Below, in pieces: positions 37,131 to 46,807 of a DNA stretch of 64,000 nt. The notes below the pieces were generated by a model. It ran no database searches and was not told the origin of the DNA. It saw only the letters and a list, made by a program, of their open reading frames with translations. Position 1 is the stretch's first letter. The number at the start of each line of letters is the position of its first letter. The position numbers and the translations under genes are program-made. Source of the stretch: Marinicauda pacifica. GTDB taxonomy: Bacteria > Pseudomonadota > Alphaproteobacteria > Caulobacterales > Maricaulaceae. Where the stretch lies: NCBI RefSeq assembly GCF_004793635.1, contig NZ_SRXV01000003.1, positions 124,001-188,000 on the forward strand, written 5' to 3'.

Positions 37131-38489
37131 CTAGAAACTGTATTTGGTCGAGAAGGTGAACCGGGACAGGGAGCCGGACTCGCCGCTCTCCAGCTCGCGT
37201 TCGCCGAACAGCACTTCGGCGCCCACCGTGATGCCCGGAGCCAGCGTGACCAGATAGGCGCCGAAGGCCGAATAGACCCGGCGGGTCGCCGACAGGCCGG
37301 TCAGCGTCACATCGTTGTCCGCTTCCAGGTGGGAATAGCCCAGCGAGACGCGGCGGCCTTCGCCGAGGCTCTGGCGCCAGGCCACCAACCCGCCATAGGA
37401 CGGGATGGCTTCCAGCTCGTTGCTCGCCGTCACGACCGCGCCGTTGACCGCATTCAGGCCGATATAGCGGCCCATCCCCTCGCCGCCGGCGAGGCTGAAG
37501 CGCAGGTCGGAGCCTTCGCCGAGTTCGATTCGGCCCTGGGCGGCCAGGCCCCAACCGAACGTGTTGGCCTCGACGCCGGGCCCGTCGACCGCCAGGTCGC
37601 GTGCCAGGGCGGAAAGCGAGAGATTGCCCCAGTCGCCGGCATGATTGTATCGCGCGACCAGGTCGGGCATCGCGCCCTGGCCGGCATCGATGCGGCCCCC
37701 GCCGCCGAACGGCGTGACGGTGGTATCCGGGTTCTCGACAGAGAACTGGAAATTGCCCGCCGTGTAGCGGATCTGCGCCTGGCGCACGAAGATCATGCCG
37801 TCCGAGGCCACGAGGAAGCTCGCGCTTTCGGGAATGGCGCTGGTGTTCTGGAAGGTCGACCAGTCCTGGCCGATGCGCCAGTTGCCCACCTGCGCCCAAG
37901 CCACGCGCATGCGCGGATTGTAGGAGTTGGATACGCGCTCATCGCCGCCCGGCGAGCCCAGGAAGTCGAACTCGAGCCGGCTCGTGACCGGACCGAAATC
38001 GGTCGGCGTTTCGGTGGTGAAGAAGAAGCGCGAGCCCTGCGCGGTAAAATCGGTGAACGCATCGCCCGCATTGCCCGCGCCGACGGGAATCGCGCCGGGG
38101 ATGTAGAAATCACGCGCAATCGAAGTTGGCGCGATCTGGCCGTCATTCAGGTCGGTCGCATGCGCATCCAGATCGATGAAGCCGCCATACCCCACGCGCG
38201 TATTGCCGGCCATGAAGCCGTTCGCGTCCGGACTGGCCGCCGCGGTCGTGGCCACCGGGGCAGTCTCGCGCCGTTCCAGCTCGATGACGCGGTCGCCGGT
38301 CTGCTCACTGGTTTCGCGCACTTCGGCAAGATCGTCGCGCAAGGCGCCGATCATGGCTTCGAGTTCTGCGATACGCGCTTCAAGCGCGTCGACATCCTGC
38401 GCGACGCCCGCGCCGGCCGAGACCAGACTCAAGGCCGCCGCGCCGGCGCCAGAGTACAAGACCCGCTTGAAAGTCGATCCAAAGGCCAT
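37131..38489 (-). CDS. DcaP-type outer-membrane porin
   Basis: 452 residues. A signal peptide (about 1-30) ends near GAGVAQ. A coiled-coil stretch (about 31-70: VDALEARIAELEAMIGALRD) is followed by a beta-barrel-like region starting GGFIDLDAHATDLNDGQ and ending in an aromatic residue (YSF), as in outer-membrane proteins. This layout matches DcaP-like trimeric porins, which pass small carboxylates and other anionic solutes. Being first in the transcript with acs suggests entry of acetate or similar acids. Confidence 0.85.
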   Translation of the reverse strand: MAFGSTFKRVLYSGAGAAALSLVSAGAGVAQDVDALEARIAELEAMIGALRDDLAEVRETSEQTGDRVIELERRETAPVATTAAASPDANGFMAGNTRVGYGGFIDLDAHATDLNDGQIAPTSIARDFYIPGAIPVGAGNAGDAFTDFTAQGSRFFFTTETPTDFGPVTSRLEFDFLGSPGGDERVSNSYNPRMRVAWAQVGNWRIGQDWSTFQNTSAIPESASFLVASDGMIFVRQAQIRYTAGNFQFSVENPDTTVTPFGGGGRIDAGQGAMPDLVARYNHAGDWGNLSLSALARDLAVDGPGVEANTFGWGLAAQGRIELGEGSDLRFSLAGGEGMGRYIGLNAVNGAVVTASNELEAIPSYGGLVAWRQSLGEGRRVSLGYSHLEADNDVTLTGLSATRRVYSAFGAYLVTLAPGITVGAEVLFGERELESGESGSLSRFTFSTKYSF

Positions 38490-38668
38490 GAGGCCGCCCT
38501 CCCTTTTGTGAACGCGCCGTTTTCGGCGTCGCCGCAGGAGTATCGGGAGCGGGAAGCGCGCCCGGTATTGGCCATTGGTATGAAACCGGCGCGGTCGGCC
38601 TTAGACTTTAGGCGTATGGCGACGCAGCCCGGTGCAGCGTAAACCTGTCTCTCTTGGAAGGGGCTTGC
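38490..38668. promoter_or_regulatory. divergent promoter region between porin-acs and crbR
   Basis: A 179-nt gap between the leftward porin-acs unit and the rightward response-regulator gene. It holds a direct repeat ATTGGccATTGG around 38566-38577 and a TTAGACTTTAG stretch near 38600-38610. The position would suit binding by the LuxR-type regulator encoded here. No core promoter stands out. Confidence 0.4.
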
Positions 38669-39301
38669 ATGAGCGATCGCATCATTCTGGCCGACGACCA
38701 CCCGCTGTTTCGCGCAGCCTTGGTTCAGGCGGTTCACCGCGTGCTGCCAGGGGCCGACATTGTGGAAGCGGGCAGCCTGGCCGAGGCGCGTGACGCGCTC
38801 GGCGACGGGGCCAGCTTGATCTGCCTCGACCTGCACATGTGCGATTCCACCGGCTTTATCGGCCTGACCGAGCTCCGCCAGGATTTTCCGGCCATCCCCG
38901 TCGTCGTGATCTCGGCCAGCGAAGCGCCCGGTATCGGGGCGCGCGCGCTTGAATTTGGCGCGTCCGGCTTCATTCCGAAGACGGCCGGGCTGGACACGCT
39001 GGTCGAAGCGCTCAGGGCCGTGCTCGCCGGAGACATCTGGGCGCTCGACGACGCGGACGAGCTCAGCGGGGAAGCCGCCGACGCAACGGCCCGGCTCGCC
39101 AGCCTGACCCCCGCCCAGATGCGCGTGCTTCAGGGCGTCGCTGCAGGAAAGCTGAACAAGCAGATCGCGTTCGAGATGGCGATCACCGAAGCCACGGTGA
39201 AAGCCCATATCACCGCGGTCTTCCGCAAGCTCGGGGTGATCAACCGGACCCAGGCCACCCTGGTCGCGCGCGCGCTCGATGTGGAGCCGCCTGCGGCCTG
39301 A
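38669..39301 (+). CDS. crbR: LuxR-type response regulator, CrbR/ErdR-like
   Basis: 210 residues from ATG 38669 with GGAAGGGG upstream. A receiver domain (about 1-120) has acidic residues D9/D10, phosphorylation site D54 (LICLDLHM) and K in FIPKTAG. A GerE/LuxR helix-turn-helix (about 145-205) has LTPAQMRVLQGVAAGKLNKQIA and TEATVKAHITAVFRKL. It faces the porin-acs unit, and the SSF-linked hybrid kinase gene converges on it. In Vibrio and Pseudomonas the equivalent regulator (CrbR/ErdR) activates acs, and the same role is likely here. Confidence 0.85.
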   Translation: MSDRIILADDHPLFRAALVQAVHRVLPGADIVEAGSLAEARDALGDGASLICLDLHMCDSTGFIGLTELRQDFPAIPVVVISASEAPGIGARALEFGASGFIPKTAGLDTLVEALRAVLAGDIWALDDADELSGEAADATARLASLTPAQMRVLQGVAAGKLNKQIAFEMAITEATVKAHITAVFRKLGVINRTQATLVARALDVEPPAA

Positions 39302-39305
39302 GCGG

Positions 39306-42300
39306 TCAGGCTCCGCGTCCGGCCCGGCGCTTCATCGCTGCCAAGCTCGCGCGCAGGGCTGCCGGGGCCAGGGGCTTGGACAGCACGTCGAGCGCGCTGC
39401 GCGCCGCCGCATCGCGCACCGCAGCGCCGCGCTCTGCGGTCGCCAGCAGGCCGGGCGGGCGGACGCCCCACTGAAGGCAGAGCCGCTCATAGAGTTCCGG
39501 GCCGGTCTCGTCCTCCTCCAGCTGGTAGTCGAGCACGGCCACATCCGGCGCATTCCCGCCAAAGGCGTCCATCGCCTCTTTGCCGCCCGGCACGCCCTCC
39601 ACCTCGCAACCCCAGCGCCGCATCGCGTCCACGCCCGCTTCCAGCACGCCCGGATCGTCCTCCACATAGAGCACCCGCAAGCCGTCCAGCGAGGCCCCGG
39701 CGCGGCGCGAGCCCGCGTTGGTGCGCGCGGCCCGCCCGCTGGCGCGGGGAATGACGACCTGGAAACACGTGCCGTGGCCGACTTCGGACTGGACCCGGAT
39801 CGGGTGGCCGAGCCGCTTCACGATCCGGTCGACGATCGCCAGCCCGAGTCCAAGCCCACGATCCTCGCGCGTGCTGCGCGAGCCGCGCTCGAATTCGCGA
39901 AACACGCGCTCGCGCTCGTCCTCGCCAATGCCCGGTCCGGTGTCGTAGACACATAACGTCACCGCGTCCGCGCTGCGCCGCGCCCCGACCAGGACCCGCC
40001 CGGTCTCGGTGTAGCGCACCGCGTTCGACACCAGATTCTGCAGCACGCTCGTCATCAGGCCACGATCGGAATAGACGCTCAGCCGGTTGGCTACGCTCGT
40101 TAGCTCCACTCCCTTGGCCGCGGCCCGAGGCGCGAACTGGTTCGCGGTATCCTCGATCAGCAATCCAAGAGAGAAGACACTCAGATTCGGCGTCACCCCG
40201 CCCGCATCCAGGCGCGAAATATCCAGAAGCGCGCGCAGCAGCTGGTCGGCATTCTCGATCGCCCGGTCGATCCGGCGCGCGAGATCGCGGGGCCGGTCGC
40301 CCGCAGCCTCCATCTCCTGCTCCAGCGCACTGGTCAGCAGGCGGGCGGCCGATAGAGGCTGCAACAGGTCATGGCTCGCCGCGGCCAGGAACCGGGTCTT
40401 CGACGCGGTGGCCGCCTCGGCCTCCCGGCGCGCAATTTCCAGGTCGCGCGCCAGTTCCAGCCGCGCCTGGCTTTCCGCGCGCAGCGCGGCGGTACGCGCC
40501 TCGACCTTCTCCTCCAGCGTCTCGTAGGCGCGCTTCAGGCCGATTTCGGCTTCCCGGCGCGCCGTCACGTCCTGGTAGACGCCATAGAAACCCAGCACCG
40601 TCCCGTTCTCGATGCGCGGCTGGTAGACCAGCTGCCAGATCCGGTCGCGTCCGCGCGCATCGGGATGCGTGACGTCGAATTCCTGACGCTGGCCTTGCAG
40701 CGCCGCATCCATGAAGCCCTTGCGCTGGTGAAATTCAGTCTCGCCAAGATAGGCGCTCATCGGCTGACCGATGGCGCTCCTGTCGATGGCGAAGAAGTCC
40801 AGATAAGCCTGGTTGGCAAACTGCAGGCGGTAGTCGCGATCGGCATAGGACAGGAGGGCGGGCACGTTGTCGGTGTAGAACCGGACGGAACGTTCGCTCT
40901 CTTCCAGCGCATCGCGCGAGGAGCGGATTTTCTCCCCCGTCTCGTCGAGCAGGGCGACGACCTCGTCCGGGCTGATGCGTGCGCCCTGGACCACGCGGGT
41001 CATCAGGACCCGGGCCGAGGCCGCGCCGACCGAGCGCGCCAGGCGCGCCTCGGCCAGTCCGGCGAGGGCCGGAGTCAGCGTGTCGCCCGATTTCAACTCA
41101 CGGCCCAGCGCACTTTCGAAACTGTCCAGGGAGGCGCGCGCCTCCTCCTCGCCCAACACCCGCATCAGGAGCAATTCCAGGTCGGCGACACGCGTGCCGC
41201 TCGCGACCGGGTCGCGTTCCTGGGCGGCATTCTCCGCCCGGATGAAGGCGTCGGCCTGGATGTAATCGACCAGCCCGGTGCGCCGGAACGCCACTGCCGC
41301 AATGAAGGCGAAGGTGTTCAGCGCAAGCGAGGTGAGCGCGGCGAAGGCGAACGGGTCCACACCCGCCGGCGCGATGGGCGCCAGACCGGCATAGGCCGGC
41401 GCCAGGATCAGCACGACCCAGCACAGCCCGCCCACACCGATGCCGGCCAGCGCGCCGGGCCGGCTCGCTCCGCGCCAGTACAGGCCGAAGATCAGGGCCG
41501 GACCGAGCTGGGCCGCGCCCGCAAACGCGATCAGCCCGATGCTGGAGAGCCCGCTGGGCGCCTGCATTCCGCTGTGAAACAGGTAGGCCAGCGCGACCAC
41601 GCCCACGATGGCGAGCCGCCTGTAGGTCAGGAGGCGCCGCGCCAGGCCTTCCTCGCTCGACCGGTGGCCCTTGCGCAGCAGAAGCGGGCCGAGCATGTCG
41701 TTGACGACCATGGTGGACAGGGCCAGCGAGGCGATGGTCACCATCCCCGCCGAAGCCGACAATCCGCCCAGGAAAGACAGGAGGGCCAGCCCGTCGCGCC
41801 CGGCATCCACCGGCAGGGCGAGGATCAGCGAGTCCGGGTTCGCTCCCGGCAGGCGCGCCGTCCCGGCCAAGGCGACCGGCAGGGCAACGAGCGCCACGAC
41901 GCCGAGATAGGCGGGAAAGGCCCAGCGTGCGGTGCGCGTATCTCCGGCGCGTCCGGCCTCGACCACGCTCATGTGAAACTGGCGCGGCAGGCAGAGCGCG
42001 GCCAGCGCGGCCAGAAGCGTCAGCGTCCAGAACCGCAGATCCAGGCTTGAGCCAGCCAGCGCCAGAGCCGCCGGGGCCTGCGCGCGCTCGCCCTCCGGCA
42101 TCTGGGTCCACAACCCCCAGGCAAACAGGCCGATCGCCAGCATGGCGACCAGCTTGACCAGGCTCTCCACCGCCACGGCGAGGGCCAGGCCGCGATTGCC
42201 GGTGCCCAGATCGGGCCGGCGCGCGCCGAACAGAAGCGCGAAGGCGGCGAACGCGATCGCGCACGCCAGCGCGGCGTCGAACTCGATCGGCCGCTGCAGC

Positions 42301-42737
42301 AAGATTTCCAGGCTCGCCGCCGCCGAACGCAATTGCAGCGCGATATAGGGCAGAGAGGCCAATACCAGGAGAGAGCTGGCCAGCGCGCCGACCGAGGCCG
42401 ACTTGCCAAATCGGGCCGACAGGAAATCGGCGATGGAGGCGGTGTTGTGCTCGCGGCCCAGCCGCACCATCCGGTGAACCAGCGGATGGGCGAGGCCGAA
42501 GATCAGCGCCGGGCCCAGATAGATCGGCAGATAGTCCCAGCCATTGCGGCTGGCCTCGCCCACCGCGCCATAGAAAGTCCAGCTGGTGCAGTACACGCCG
42601 AGCCCGAACGCGTAGATCGCCGGGCGCAGGGCGCGATGCCGGGTGATCGGGGCGGCACGCGCCTCGCCGACCGCCGCGATGGCAAACAGCACCGCGACAT
42701 AGACCACGCACCATAAAAGCGTCTCAGTCAGGCCCAA
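39306..42737 (-). CDS. crbS: SSF-PAS hybrid histidine kinase, CrbS/MxtR-like
   Basis: 1143 residues from TTG 42737, which has GGGAGG upstream. Residues about 1-500 are a sodium/solute-symporter-like domain with about 13 helices. A PAS domain follows (about 620-735: YTDNVPALLSYADRDYRLQFANQ). The kinase core carries H789 in AASHDLLQPL and the ATP-binding motifs GPGIGEDERERVF and GLGLGLAIVDR. A C-terminal receiver carries D1070 (VAVLDYQLE). This is the architecture of CrbS (Vibrio) and MxtR (Pseudomonas), which control the acetate switch. Its gene ends 4 nt from the convergent crbR stop. Confidence 0.9.
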   Translation of the reverse strand: MGLTETLLWCVVYVAVLFAIAAVGEARAAPITRHRALRPAIYAFGLGVYCTSWTFYGAVGEASRNGWDYLPIYLGPALIFGLAHPLVHRMVRLGREHNTASIADFLSARFGKSASVGALASSLLVLASLPYIALQLRSAAASLEILLQRPIEFDAALACAIAFAAFALLFGARRPDLGTGNRGLALAVAVESLVKLVAMLAIGLFAWGLWTQMPEGERAQAPAALALAGSSLDLRFWTLTLLAALAALCLPRQFHMSVVEAGRAGDTRTARWAFPAYLGVVALVALPVALAGTARLPGANPDSLILALPVDAGRDGLALLSFLGGLSASAGMVTIASLALSTMVVNDMLGPLLLRKGHRSSEEGLARRLLTYRRLAIVGVVALAYLFHSGMQAPSGLSSIGLIAFAGAAQLGPALIFGLYWRGASRPGALAGIGVGGLCWVVLILAPAYAGLAPIAPAGVDPFAFAALTSLALNTFAFIAAVAFRRTGLVDYIQADAFIRAENAAQERDPVASGTRVADLELLLMRVLGEEEARASLDSFESALGRELKSGDTLTPALAGLAEARLARSVGAASARVLMTRVVQGARISPDEVVALLDETGEKIRSSRDALEESERSVRFYTDNVPALLSYADRDYRLQFANQAYLDFFAIDRSAIGQPMSAYLGETEFHQRKGFMDAALQGQRQEFDVTHPDARGRDRIWQLVYQPRIENGTVLGFYGVYQDVTARREAEIGLKRAYETLEEKVEARTAALRAESQARLELARDLEIARREAEAATASKTRFLAAASHDLLQPLSAARLLTSALEQEMEAAGDRPRDLARRIDRAIENADQLLRALLDISRLDAGGVTPNLSVFSLGLLIEDTANQFAPRAAAKGVELTSVANRLSVYSDRGLMTSVLQNLVSNAVRYTETGRVLVGARRSADAVTLCVYDTGPGIGEDERERVFREFERGSRSTREDRGLGLGLAIVDRIVKRLGHPIRVQSEVGHGTCFQVVIPRASGRAARTNAGSRRAGASLDGLRVLYVEDDPGVLEAGVDAMRRWGCEVEGVPGGKEAMDAFGGNAPDVAVLDYQLEEDETGPELYERLCLQWGVRPPGLLATAERGAAVRDAAARSALDVLSKPLAPAALRASLAAMKRRAGRGA

Positions 42738-42780
42738 TCGCGTCGCCTCCCGGCTGCCATCCTATCGTGGCCCGCGCGTA

Positions 42781-42819
42781 TAAAGAAAGGTGGCGGTGTC
42801 CGGGCCGGACACCGCCACC
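42781..42819 (-). terminator. intrinsic terminator after actP
   Basis: GGTGGCGGTGTCCGG (42789-42803) and CCGGACACCGCCACC (42805-42819) form a very stable near-perfect hairpin. Read on the minus strand it is followed by TTTCTTTATA. It lies 26 nt beyond the actP stop and separates actP from crbS. Confidence 0.85.
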
Positions 42820-42844
42820 AGGTCTCCCGGGGGGAGGAGGCCCG

Positions 42845-44794
42845 CTACTCGGCGGGGGCCGGGGCCGGGCCGGTCACGGCAGGTTGATCGACCGAGGGGA
42901 TGCGGATTTCCTCGACGAGGTCCTGCACGTCTTGGGGCGGTGCCGAAGTCAGGAGGGCGACACCGATCGAGACGACGAAGCTCACGATCATCCCGACAGT
43001 GCCGAAGCCTTCCGGCGAGATGCCCAGGAACCACTCGCTTTCCACGCCGGCGCCGAAGCTCGGCATCAGACCGACCAGGCCCAGGAGGCCGATCACCGCC
43101 AGGCCGACCCCACCCGCGGCAAAGCCCATCGAGCCGCGCGTGCCGTCGCCCCGGTCTCTCGTTCCGAAATACAGGACGGCGAAGGCCAGCGCGCCGAGCA
43201 GGGCACACGCCCCGATCACGCCCGAACCGAAGCCGATCTTGAAATGGACGATGTAGATGCCCGTCAGGACCAGGCCCGTGGCCATCCCGGCAATGGCGCC
43301 TTCCTTGTTCATGCGCTTCCAGAAGATGCCCAGGAAGATGGCCGGAAAGAAGCTGGCCGCCGCCAGGCCGAAGGCGAACGCCACCACGGCCGCCACGAAG
43401 CCGGGCGGGTTGATCCCGGCGTAGATCGCCACGACGACCGCGCCGACCGCCGCGAGGCGGGCCACCAGCAATTCCTGCGTATCGCTCATGCCCCTGAACA
43501 GGACCTTGCGGCAGAGATCGTGACTGACCGCCGAGGAAATGACCATCAGCAGGCCGGCTGCCGTCGACAGGGCGGCCGCAAGCCCGCCGGCCACGACAAG
43601 GCCAATCACCCAGCTCGGCAGATTACCGATCTCCGGATTGGCGAGCACGAAGATGTCGCGGTCCAGCGTGGTGACCTCGTTGGCCTCCGCGTCGGCCCGG
43701 TACTGGATCCGCCCGTCATCATTCTTGTCGGTGAACCCCAGCAGGCCCGCACGTTCCCAGTTATAGAACCATTGCGGGGTCGCGTCCTCGCCCAGGGAGT
43801 CCGCCGTCACTTCGCCCCGGCGCACGTCGACCGAGTACTCGGACTCGTTGACCGTTTCGATGAAGTTGGACCGGGCAAACACCGCCACGGCCGGTGCGGT
43901 CGTGTACAGGATGGCGATGAAGACCAGTGCCCAGCCGGCCGACTTGCGCGCGTCCGACGCCGTGGGAACGGTGAAGAAGCGGATGATGACGTGGGGCAGA
44001 CCGGCCGTTCCCACCATCAGAGCCAGCGTGATCGCGAACACGTCGATCATCGCCTTGGCCCCCTCTGTATAGGGCTGGAATCCGAGATCGGTCATCGTCG
44101 TATCGAGCTTCTGCAGAAGCGGCGTGCCGTCTTGCGCATTGCCGATGAAACCCAGCTGCGGGATGGGCGACCCGGTGATCTGCAGCGACAGGAAGATCGC
44201 CGGAACCATGAAGGCAAAGATCAGGACGCAGTACTGGGCGACCTGGGTATAGGTGATCCCCTTCATCCCGCCGAGCGTTGCGTAGAACAGCACGATGATC
44301 GCGCCGATGATGACGCCCGCCTCGATCGGCACGTTGAGGAAGTTGGTGAAGGCGATGCCGACGCCGCGCATCTGCCCGGCAATGTAGGTGAACGAGATGA
44401 AGAGCGCACAGATCACGGCGACGATCCGCGCCGCGTGGCTGTAATACCGGTCGCCGACGAAATCGGGCACGGTGAACTTGCCGAACTTGCGCAGATACGG
44501 CGCGAGCAGCAGGGCCAGCAGCACGTAGCCGCCCGTCCAGCCCATCAGGAAGACCGATCCGTCATAGCCCATGAAGGCGACCAACCCGGCCATCGACAGG
44601 AATGAGGCTGCGCTCATCCAGTCGGCCGCAGTGGCCATGCCGTTGAAGACCGGGTGCACGTCATGACCGGCCACGTAGAAATCGTTGGTGGTACCGGCGC
44701 GCGCCCAGACGGCGATGGCGATGTAGAGCCCGAAGCTGGAGATGACGAAGAACGCCGTCCAGAACAGGGTCGGAGAAAGTCCCAGAATATCCAT
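42845..44794 (-). CDS. actP: cation/acetate symporter ActP-like, solute:sodium symporter
   Basis: 649 residues with about 13 to 14 transmembrane helices. Early helices contain YDGSVFLMGWTGGYV and FVGDRYYSHAARIVAV. Later motifs include GTAGLPHVIIRFFTVP and LSTAAGLLMVISSAVSHDL, all diagnostic of ActP-type SSF transporters. A soluble insertion of about 60 residues (about 310-375: ESEYSVDVRRGE) is longer than in E. coli ActP. It imports acetate or another short monocarboxylate with Na+. The GGGAGG ribosome-binding site and 11-nt gap show it is co-expressed with the small DUF4212 partner upstream. Confidence 0.92.
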   Translation of the reverse strand: MDILGLSPTLFWTAFFVISSFGLYIAIAVWARAGTTNDFYVAGHDVHPVFNGMATAADWMSAASFLSMAGLVAFMGYDGSVFLMGWTGGYVLLALLLAPYLRKFGKFTVPDFVGDRYYSHAARIVAVICALFISFTYIAGQMRGVGIAFTNFLNVPIEAGVIIGAIIVLFYATLGGMKGITYTQVAQYCVLIFAFMVPAIFLSLQITGSPIPQLGFIGNAQDGTPLLQKLDTTMTDLGFQPYTEGAKAMIDVFAITLALMVGTAGLPHVIIRFFTVPTASDARKSAGWALVFIAILYTTAPAVAVFARSNFIETVNESEYSVDVRRGEVTADSLGEDATPQWFYNWERAGLLGFTDKNDDGRIQYRADAEANEVTTLDRDIFVLANPEIGNLPSWVIGLVVAGGLAAALSTAAGLLMVISSAVSHDLCRKVLFRGMSDTQELLVARLAAVGAVVVAIYAGINPPGFVAAVVAFAFGLAAASFFPAIFLGIFWKRMNKEGAIAGMATGLVLTGIYIVHFKIGFGSGVIGACALLGALAFAVLYFGTRDRGDGTRGSMGFAAGGVGLAVIGLLGLVGLMPSFGAGVESEWFLGISPEGFGTVGMIVSFVVSIGVALLTSAPPQDVQDLVEEIRIPSVDQPAVTGPAPAPAE

Positions 44795-44805
44795 GATCGC
44801 CTCCC

Positions 44806-45120
44806 TCAGCCCTGATCCAGCTCTTTGGCCATACGTTGCTCCATGCGGTGCATGAGGGCGCTGTAGACAAAGATCAGAACGACGAAGACGTAGATGGAGC
44901 CTTGCTGGGCGAACCAGAATCCGAGCGGCGCGCCGCCGATGGAAAACTGGTCGAGCACATCGCGGAACAGGATTCCGGCCCCGAAAGAGACCGCAAACCA
45001 GATCGCGAGCAGAATCGCCATCAATGTCAGATTTTCACGCCAGTAACGCTTGCCGCGCTCTACGCTCATGACCGGGCGGGTCGTCGGCCCGGCCTGATCG
45101 GTCTCGTGGACACTCGCCAT
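44806..45120 (-). CDS. DUF4212 small subunit of a solute:sodium symporter
   Basis: 104 residues with two helices (about 30-52 and 75-95). YWRENLTLMAILLAIWFAVSFGAGILF and PLGFWFAQQGSIYVFVVLIFVY are the DUF4212 hallmarks; members are small proteins encoded just before ActP-type symporters. It probably partners or stabilises the ActP-like transporter. It is the first gene of this transcript, with its promoter in 45121-45247. Confidence 0.9.
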   Translation of the reverse strand: MASVHETDQAGPTTRPVMSVERGKRYWRENLTLMAILLAIWFAVSFGAGILFRDVLDQFSIGGAPLGFWFAQQGSIYVFVVLIFVYSALMHRMEQRMAKELDQG

Positions 45121-45247
45121 GATATCTCTCCTCCCGTCTCGGCCGGTTTTCCGGCTCCAAAGGCGAGAGTGGCAAAATCATGGCCCGGTCGCACACCCCG
45201 ACCTTGGTCTAAGCGCGGGCGCCGAAGCGAACGCTGAGCTGTGTTTT

Positions 45248-46003
45248 CTAATGCGCGGCGGGGGTCTCGTGGGCCTCGGCGGCCGGGGCGTCATGGCTCT
45301 GGGCCGGCGCCTGGCTCGGTGTGCCGCCGGTTGCTTGCGGGGCAAGCTCGACCAGGACTTCCGTGCCGTTTGCGGGCGGATCGGGCAGCACGGTGCGGAA
45401 GCGCTCCAGCGCGCCGGCGGCCAGCTCTGGACTCTCCAGAAGCACCGTCCATTCGACCAGAACCGCGCCGTCGGCGTCCAGCACGGCGGCGCGCAGCGGG
45501 GTGACCGGGCGTTCGCGCCCCGTCACATTGACCAGCGCGCCCTCGATGGCGAGCGCCGGTGTGCCCCGCGCCTCAATCCGCTCGACGACGAGTTCGTGCA
45601 CTTCCAGCCCGTGCGGATTCACCGTCATGCCCACGCTGGCATACACATTGGCGGCACGCGGGAAGGCCTGCACCACATCGACGCGGAACAGCCAGGCCCC
45701 GGCCATGATGACGACGAACAGGGCCGCGACAGCGGCCCAGCCGGCGCCCTCGGTCGCCAGGCGCGCCTGGCGGCGGCGCGATTCGGCGCGCTCGCGGATG
45801 ACCTCGTGGGGCTTCTTGGGTTCTTCCGGTACCGGTTCGGGGGCCGGCGCACCGGTCTCGAACGGCTGCTCGAGCGTCAGCGCATCGTCATCGACCGTCC
45901 ACACATGGGAACAGGATGCGCAGCGCACGCGCCCGCCCCTGCGGGCCAGGGCCTGCGGGTCGGCGCGATATTTTGCATCGCAGCTCGGGCACGTGACGAT
46001 CAT
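45248..46003 (-). CDS. MJ0042-type zinc-ribbon and DUF3426 membrane protein
   Basis: 251 residues. The N-terminal zinc ribbon (CPSCDAKY and CASCSHVW, residues 5-35) is the MJ0042 finger-like domain. A proline/glutamate-rich linker and one transmembrane helix (about 90-110) follow, then a beta-rich DUF3426-like domain (about 125-215) that would be periplasmic. It is divergent to ftsE. The role is unknown; the conserved spot beside ftsEX suggests an envelope or division connection (inference). Confidence 0.85.
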   Translation of the reverse strand: MIVTCPSCDAKYRADPQALARRGGRVRCASCSHVWTVDDDALTLEQPFETGAPAPEPVPEEPKKPHEVIRERAESRRRQARLATEGAGWAAVAALFVVIMAGAWLFRVDVVQAFPRAANVYASVGMTVNPHGLEVHELVVERIEARGTPALAIEGALVNVTGRERPVTPLRAAVLDADGAVLVEWTVLLESPELAAGALERFRTVLPDPPANGTEVLVELAPQATGGTPSQAPAQSHDAPAAEAHETPAAH

Positions 46004-46081
46004 GGACGACAGCCTCTGTCCTCTTGCATAGTCTGCTTCGCACTCCTGCCGCCACTGCGCAATGACAAGGCCGATCCATCC

Positions 46082-46807
46082 ATGAACGAGGACGGGCGAC
46101 CCGGCCCCGACATCTCAGGCGAAGCCGGCTCGGCGCCGGCAGTCCGCTTCGACGGCGTAGGCATGCGCTACGGGCGTGGCGCAGAAGTGCTGCGCGATAT
46201 CAACTTTGGTTTACCGCGCGGAAGTTTCCAGTTTCTGACCGGACCGTCCGGCGCCGGCAAAACTTCACTGTTAAAACTCATCTATCTCGCCGAACGCCCC
46301 AGCTCCGGCTTCGTCTCGCTCTTCGGACGGGACACCGCGCTGCTGGATCGCGATTCGCTGCCCGATCTGCGCAAGCGCATCGGCGTCATCTTCCAGGACT
46401 TCCGCCTGCTTGAGCACCTCACCGTGTTCGAGAATGTCGCCCTGCCGCTGCGTGTCGCCGGCCAGGCGCGCAAGAGCTACGCGGAAGATGTGCAGGAGCT
46501 GCTGCACTGGGTCGGTCTTGGGGAACGCATCGATGCCTTCCCGCCCACATTGTCGGGCGGGGAGAAGCAGCGCGCCGCGATCGCGCGCGCCGTCGTGTCC
46601 AAGCCCGATCTGCTGATCGCGGACGAGCCGACCGGCAATGTCGATCCGGCCATGGCAAGGCGCCTGCTGCGCCTGTTCGTGGAGCTCAACAAGCTGGGCA
46701 CCACCGTCCTGATCGCCAGTCACGACATCTCGCTCGTGCGCTCGCTGGATGTCCCGATCTTCGAACTGCATGACGGCATGCTCAGCGTCAGCGGAGGGAC
46801 ACGATGA
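46082..46807 (+). CDS. ftsE: cell-division ATPase FtsE
   Basis: 241 residues from ATG 46082. ABC ATPase motifs are Walker A GPSGAGKTS, Q-loop FQDF, signature LSGGEKQR, Walker B LLIADEPT and the H-loop SHD. An unusual 20-residue Gly/Pro-rich N-terminal extension precedes the fold. FtsE pairs with FtsX to regulate peptidoglycan hydrolases during division. It overlaps ftsX by 4 nt (ATGA). Confidence 0.94.
   Translation: MNEDGRPGPDISGEAGSAPAVRFDGVGMRYGRGAEVLRDINFGLPRGSFQFLTGPSGAGKTSLLKLIYLAERPSSGFVSLFGRDTALLDRDSLPDLRKRIGVIFQDFRLLEHLTVFENVALPLRVAGQARKSYAEDVQELLHWVGLGERIDAFPPTLSGGEKQRAAIARAVVSKPDLLIADEPTGNVDPAMARRLLRLFVELNKLGTTVLIASHDISLVRSLDVPIFELHDGMLSVSGGTR

Noticed and set aside
42767..44605. 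Long plus-strand frame opposite actP
   Set aside because: It is Arg/Asp/Gln-rich, mirrors a clear transporter gene and begins inside the actP terminator.
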